From: an uncultured Collinsella sp.
Lineage (GTDB): Bacteria > Actinomycetota > Coriobacteriia > Coriobacteriales > Coriobacteriaceae
Direction: 5' to 3'
NCBI GenBank assembly: GCA_902475475.1
Contig: CABRZY010000002.1
Span: forward strand, 1 to 32,562
Length of the DNA: 32,562 nt
The translations under genes and the position numbers were made by a program. This document shows positions 32,350-32,562 of the stretch, piece by piece (the first letter of the stretch is position 1; each line of letters opens with the position of its first letter). Under the pieces are notes generated by a model. The model was not told the DNA's origin and made no database searches. It worked only from the letters and a program-made list of their open reading frames with translations.

Positions 32350-32562
32350 ATGACCGAAGATATCCCCCTTGAAATCACTTCGAGTGGCATGGCCAATCTG
32401 CCCATATTCATCGCCGTCCTTATCGTGGCCGCCGTCGTCGTGCGCGTGTATTTTTCAATCAAACACAACGAAAAACCGCCCATTGCCCGCGTCTTTTGGT
32501 GCGCGATGCTCCTCATCCCGCTCGGCATGGTAGCTGCATGGATTACGAATCAATTGCTCGTA
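32350..32562 (+). CDS. Unidentified small membrane protein, 5' part only
   Basis: The only plus-strand gene; open to the window edge, so the C-terminus is missing. The visible 71 residues start MTEDIPLEITSSG, with a first hydrophobic segment at about 17-34 (PIFIAVLIVAAVVVRVYF), a basic loop with KHNEKPP, and a second segment at about 49-65 (WCAMLLIPLGMVAAWI). AGAGGA lies seven bases before the ATG. A short palindrome TTAGA-GTAA-TCTAA lies about 40 nt upstream. I do not recognise the family. It is divergent from uvrA. Confidence 0.7.
   Translation, partial: MTEDIPLEITSSGMANLPIFIAVLIVAAVVVRVYFSIKHNEKPPIARVFWCAMLLIPLGMVAAWITNQLLV

Noticed and set aside
32301..32528. 75-codon minus-strand frame at the right end
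   Set aside because: The opposite strand has an ATG with AGAGGA, two membrane segments and an open frame to the window edge, which is the better gene.

Overview
The window looks like chromosomal DNA from a high-GC Gram-positive gut actinobacterium, most likely class Coriobacteriia (a Collinsella-type genome is my best guess). The evidence is the WhiA gene, the actinobacterial gene order uvrC-rapZ-whiA-gap-pgk-tpiA-secG, strong AAGGAGG-type ribosome sites, GC-rich codons, lipoprotein-anchored solute binders and a MurJ with a long acidic cytoplasmic tail. Genus assignment is inference. Every gene but one lies on the minus strand, so the biological order runs from high to low coordinates. No mobile element, CRISPR array, tRNA or rRNA was seen.

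Layout from right to left (direction of transcription): the 5' part of an unidentified two-helix membrane protein on the plus strand (32350 to the window end), divergent from uvrA (excinuclease A, with an SOS-box-like site upstream). Then come a YbaK-type Cys-tRNA(Pro) deacylase, murJ (lipid II flippase with a 245-residue N-terminal extension carrying repeated DETAVF motifs) and uvrC. After a 365-nt regulatory gap follows a nine-gene minus-strand cluster (24023 to 13595) that reads as a sialic acid uptake and catabolism operon: lipoprotein binder, permease, fused permease-ATPase, ATPase, a CE7-type acetyl esterase, a second CE7-like protein without its nucleophile serine, an N-acetylneuraminate lyase-like aldolase, a ROK kinase (ManNAc kinase) and NanE epimerase. 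Next are rapZ and whiA, then glycolysis (gap, separated by a terminator from pgk-tpiA-gpmI), secG, and finally a complete oligopeptide ABC transporter (oppA-B-C-D-F).

How they work together: the nan cluster would import sialic acid, remove O-acetyl groups, cleave it to ManNAc plus pyruvate and convert ManNAc to GlcNAc-6-P. The later steps (NagA, NagB) are not in the window. GlcN-6-P, the downstream product, is the ligand of RapZ in E. coli, and rapZ is the next gene here. The glycolytic block carries out the triose steps down to 2-phosphoglycerate. The opp block imports peptides.

The observations most worth checking are the MurJ tail motifs, the serine-less CE7 paralogue beside an intact one, the position of the nan cluster inside an otherwise conserved actinobacterial gene order that also lacks yvcK, a ~98-nt imperfect inverted repeat between the kinase and nanE, and a perfect operator-like palindrome over a nan promoter candidate.
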